Source: VAXT01 sp038040395 (lineage in GTDB: Bacteria > Actinomycetota > Thermoleophilia > Gaiellales > Gaiellaceae). Taken from it: a stretch of DNA of 64,000 bases. A program made the translations under genes and the position numbers. This document shows, piece by piece, positions 62,265 to 64,000 of this stretch. The stretch is from assembly GCA_038040395.1 (NCBI GenBank), contig JBBPIJ010000004.1, positions 124,001 through 188,000 on the forward strand. The letters run 5' to 3'. Numbering within the stretch: position 1 is the stretch's first letter; each line of letters opens with the position of its first letter. The notes beneath the pieces were generated by a model that made no database searches, was not told the DNA's origin, and saw nothing but the letters and a program-made list of their open reading frames with translations.

Positions 62265-62801
62265 TCAGGTCGCAGTTCGGCGAACGAGCACCGCGACGAG
62301 GGCAACGGTTCCGATCGCGGCCGCCACGCCGATCGCCTCGAGCGCAACTCCTCCGCCTCCCGAGGCCGCGGCGACGACGAGAACGAGCCCGGCGACCACA
62401 GCTGCTCCCGCGGACACGCCGGCGAGGTGAGCCAGGCGCCGCTCGAAAAGGCAGGGATCGCTCCACGCCGGCACGCGCCGCTCGATCGACCAGAAGGCGA
62501 GCTCCGCAACGAGGAGGAACGCTCCCGCGTAGACGGGCGTGAGCTCGTCGAGCGCCCGGCCCTGAGCCGCGAACAGGACCGCGTACTCGCCGCCGAGGAT
62601 CGCGAGGCCCCACCCAAGCACAGCGCCCGACCGAGCGGCGAGCCCCAGCGCGAGGACCAGCACCGCGAGACCGCCGAGCACGAGCGCGAGCCAGCGCAGG
62701 TGGACGTCCTGCAGCGCGGGGTACGCCGCGAGCCCGGCCGCCGCCGCGAAGGCGACGGCGCCGGTCGCTAGACGCGCACGACTCGGGCGTGGCGCCTGAA
62801 T
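62265..62801 (-). CDS. Membrane protein, unknown function, start uncertain
   Basis: A hydrophobic protein with about six helices (for example LALVLGGLAVLVLALGLAA) that follows the DUF58 gene and overlaps its end. No family recognised. There is no ATG/GTG/TTG near the likely beginning: ATT 62801, after GGAGGTGAGGGC, or ATG 62849 are the options. In DUF58 clusters, membrane partners of this kind are common. Confidence 0.5.
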   Translation of the reverse strand: MQAPRPSRARLATGAVAFAAAAGLAAYPALQDVHLRWLALVLGGLAVLVLALGLAARSGAVLGWGLAILGGEYAVLFAAQGRALDELTPVYAGAFLLVAELAFWSIERRVPAWSDPCLFERRLAHLAGVSAGAAVVAGLVLVVAAASGGGGVALEAIGVAAAIGTVALVAVLVRRTAT

Positions 62802-64000
62802 GCCCTCACCTCCTCCACCATGGCCTCCAGCGGAACGCCTTCGCTCCATTCGACGATGGGAACACCGAGCGACGCGTACCGCGAGCGGAGCGCGTCCCGG
62901 CGCAGCCGCCAGAGGCGGTAGGCGAGCCGCTCGGCCTCGGTCTCACCCGCATCGACGAAGGGGAACGGGGAGAGCTCGATCACTGCCAGGTCGAAGCCGC
63001 GGCCGCGGAGGTCGAGGAGCGATCGGACGGACCGCTCGTCGAGCAGTGGGCTGAGCGCGATGACGAGCGCGCGCGGCGGGAGAGTCCGGGTCGGTATGAC
63101 GTCGAGGTCCTTCCAGGCGTAGCTCAGCAGGATCTCCGCGTCGAGCAGCGAGTCCACGATCCGGTAGAGCTGCATCGTCCCGCTCGTCGCCGTCAGCCAG
63201 TTGAGGATCCCTCCGAAGGACACGAGGCCTACCCGGTCCTTCTCCTTCAAGTAGTGCGTGGCGAACGAAGCCGCGGCGCGGACCCCGAGGTCGAGCGTTC
63301 CCGTGTCGCCGCGCCTCGCCTCGGCGAACGTATCGAGGAAGAGCACGACATCGGTGTTGCGCTCAGGATGAGCCTCGTTCACCCAGGGAACGCCTCGCCT
63401 CGCCGTTGCCCGCCAGTTGACGCGCCGGACGCGGTCGCCGGTGGTGAACGGCCGCAGGTCGGCGAACTCGATCCCCTCGCCGCGATGGCGCGCCACCTGA
63501 TTCCCCGAGAACACCTGCGTCTCGAGAGGCTGGAGCAGCCGCTCGAGCGTCTCGCCGCTGGGATAGACCTTCAGCCGCCGGCGCGGGCCCGAGGAGCCCT
63601 CGAAGACGAGTAGCCCGAACGAGTCACGAACACGCCAGAGAACCTCGCCCAGCTCGTAGGTTCCCCAGTGCGCACAACGGATCGGAACGTGCAGAGACTG
63701 CCCGGTGTGAGCGGGGAGAGGGATCACGCGCGGGTTCGGCTCGTCGGTGGCGAGTCCGTCGGGAATCCTCACCAGGAGCTCGAGTCGATCGACTCGTTTG
63801 CCGGAGACGAGCTCGAGGTCGAGAGCGACGTGCCGGTCCTCGAGCTGCCGCTCCCGGTCGAGCTCGGCGTCCATCCGCAGCTCCGGAGGTTGAGCGAGAA
63901 GGACCCCGATGCCGACGAGCAGGGCGAACGGAGCGGCGAGCGCCGCTAGCTCGGGGCGGCCGAGTGCGAGCGCCCCGATCAGGCCCAGGCCCGCGAGCGC
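62768..64000 (-). CDS. DUF58 family protein, 5' end outside the window
   Basis: At least 410 residues; the frame is open to base 64000, where an N-terminal hydrophobic segment (residues upstream of ELRMDAELD) begins, so the start is beyond the window. The body has the DUF58 signature FADLRPFTTGDRVRRVNWRATARRG and a von Willebrand-like VVLFLDTFAE strand. Such genes usually accompany a MoxR ATPase and a transglutaminase protein, expected just outside. Confidence 0.92.
   Translation of the reverse strand, partial: ALAGLGLIGALALGRPELAALAAPFALLVGIGVLLAQPPELRMDAELDRERQLEDRHVALDLELVSGKRVDRLELLVRIPDGLATDEPNPRVIPLPAHTGQSLHVPIRCAHWGTYELGEVLWRVRDSFGLLVFEGSSGPRRRLKVYPSGETLERLLQPLETQVFSGNQVARHRGEGIEFADLRPFTTGDRVRRVNWRATARRGVPWVNEAHPERNTDVVLFLDTFAEARRGDTGTLDLGVRAAASFATHYLKEKDRVGLVSFGGILNWLTATSGTMQLYRIVDSLLDAEILLSYAWKDLDVIPTRTLPPRALVIALSPLLDERSVRSLLDLRGRGFDLAVIELSPFPFVDAGETEAERLAYRLWRLRRDALRSRYASLGVPIVEWSEGVPLEAMVEEVRAFRRHARVVRV

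Noticed and set aside
62768..62805. ATT start for the membrane gene as firm evidence of unusual initiation
   Set aside because: The GGAGG before it also encodes Glu-Glu-Val of DUF58, and a longer ATG frame exists; evidence too weak.

Overview
The window is one high-GC (estimated near 68-70 percent) bacterial chromosome segment with very tight gene packing, many 4-base ATGA/GTGA gene overlaps and frequent GTG starts. The gene content suggests an actinomycete, most likely of the Thermoleophilia/Gaiellales type: BTAD and cyclase regulators with NB-ARC and TPR regions, the futalosine route to menaquinone, a three-helix Rieske protein, UvrD with an HRDC tail and DUF2182. This placement is inference from gene content only. 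No rRNA, tRNA, CRISPR array, prophage or intact insertion sequence was seen. No stretch longer than about 220 bases lacks a gene.

Layout. 1-4345 (minus): a flavoprotein, two-subunit class I fumarase, phosphosulfolactate synthase (ComA), APS/PAPS reductase (CysH) and APS kinase (cut by the window edge) in one overlapping operon, linking sulfite production to a sulfite-consuming enzyme. 4563-13865: MFS exporter, a large BTAD regulator, LysR plus iron-type dehydrogenase, NrtS-like fragment plus DUF2182, sugar transferase and a Na+/H+ antiporter. 13886-28275: asparagine synthase, DUF354, PhoX-like secreted protein, then surface-sugar genes (GtrB-like transferase, SMR-type carrier, methyltransferase, FlaA1-like epimerase, DegT aminotransferase), UvrD, DedA and a secreted glycosidase.

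28412-43241 (minus): menaquinone and respiration. UbiD, Rieske, cytochrome b, cytochrome b/c fusion, UbiX, MenG, polyprenyl synthase, MqnE, a CdiI-like immunity protein, MqnA and MqnC run as one long series behind two tandem cyclase/NB-ARC/TPR regulators. MqnB, MqnD and the prenyltransferase are not in the window. 43290-48343: small membrane genes and heme genes hemB-hemL, with unusual repeats. 48542-57511: degenerate M23 protein, YmdB-type phosphoesterase, membrane glycosyltransferases with GtrA, PRC-barrel, acylphosphatase, Pcm, a type I phosphodiesterase, a Trx-like protein without its cysteines and a CHRD protein. 57565-64000 (minus): 2-oxoacid dehydrogenase E1-alpha, E1-beta and E2 with an amidase and a HIRAN protein between them, then a membrane protein and DUF58.

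Two genome-wide habits stand out. Many transcription-unit heads carry TANNNT 6-9 bases before the start codon, as expected of leaderless transcripts. At least one gene (the YmdB type) appears to start at CTG, in a CTGA overlap that mirrors the ATGA/GTGA overlaps elsewhere.
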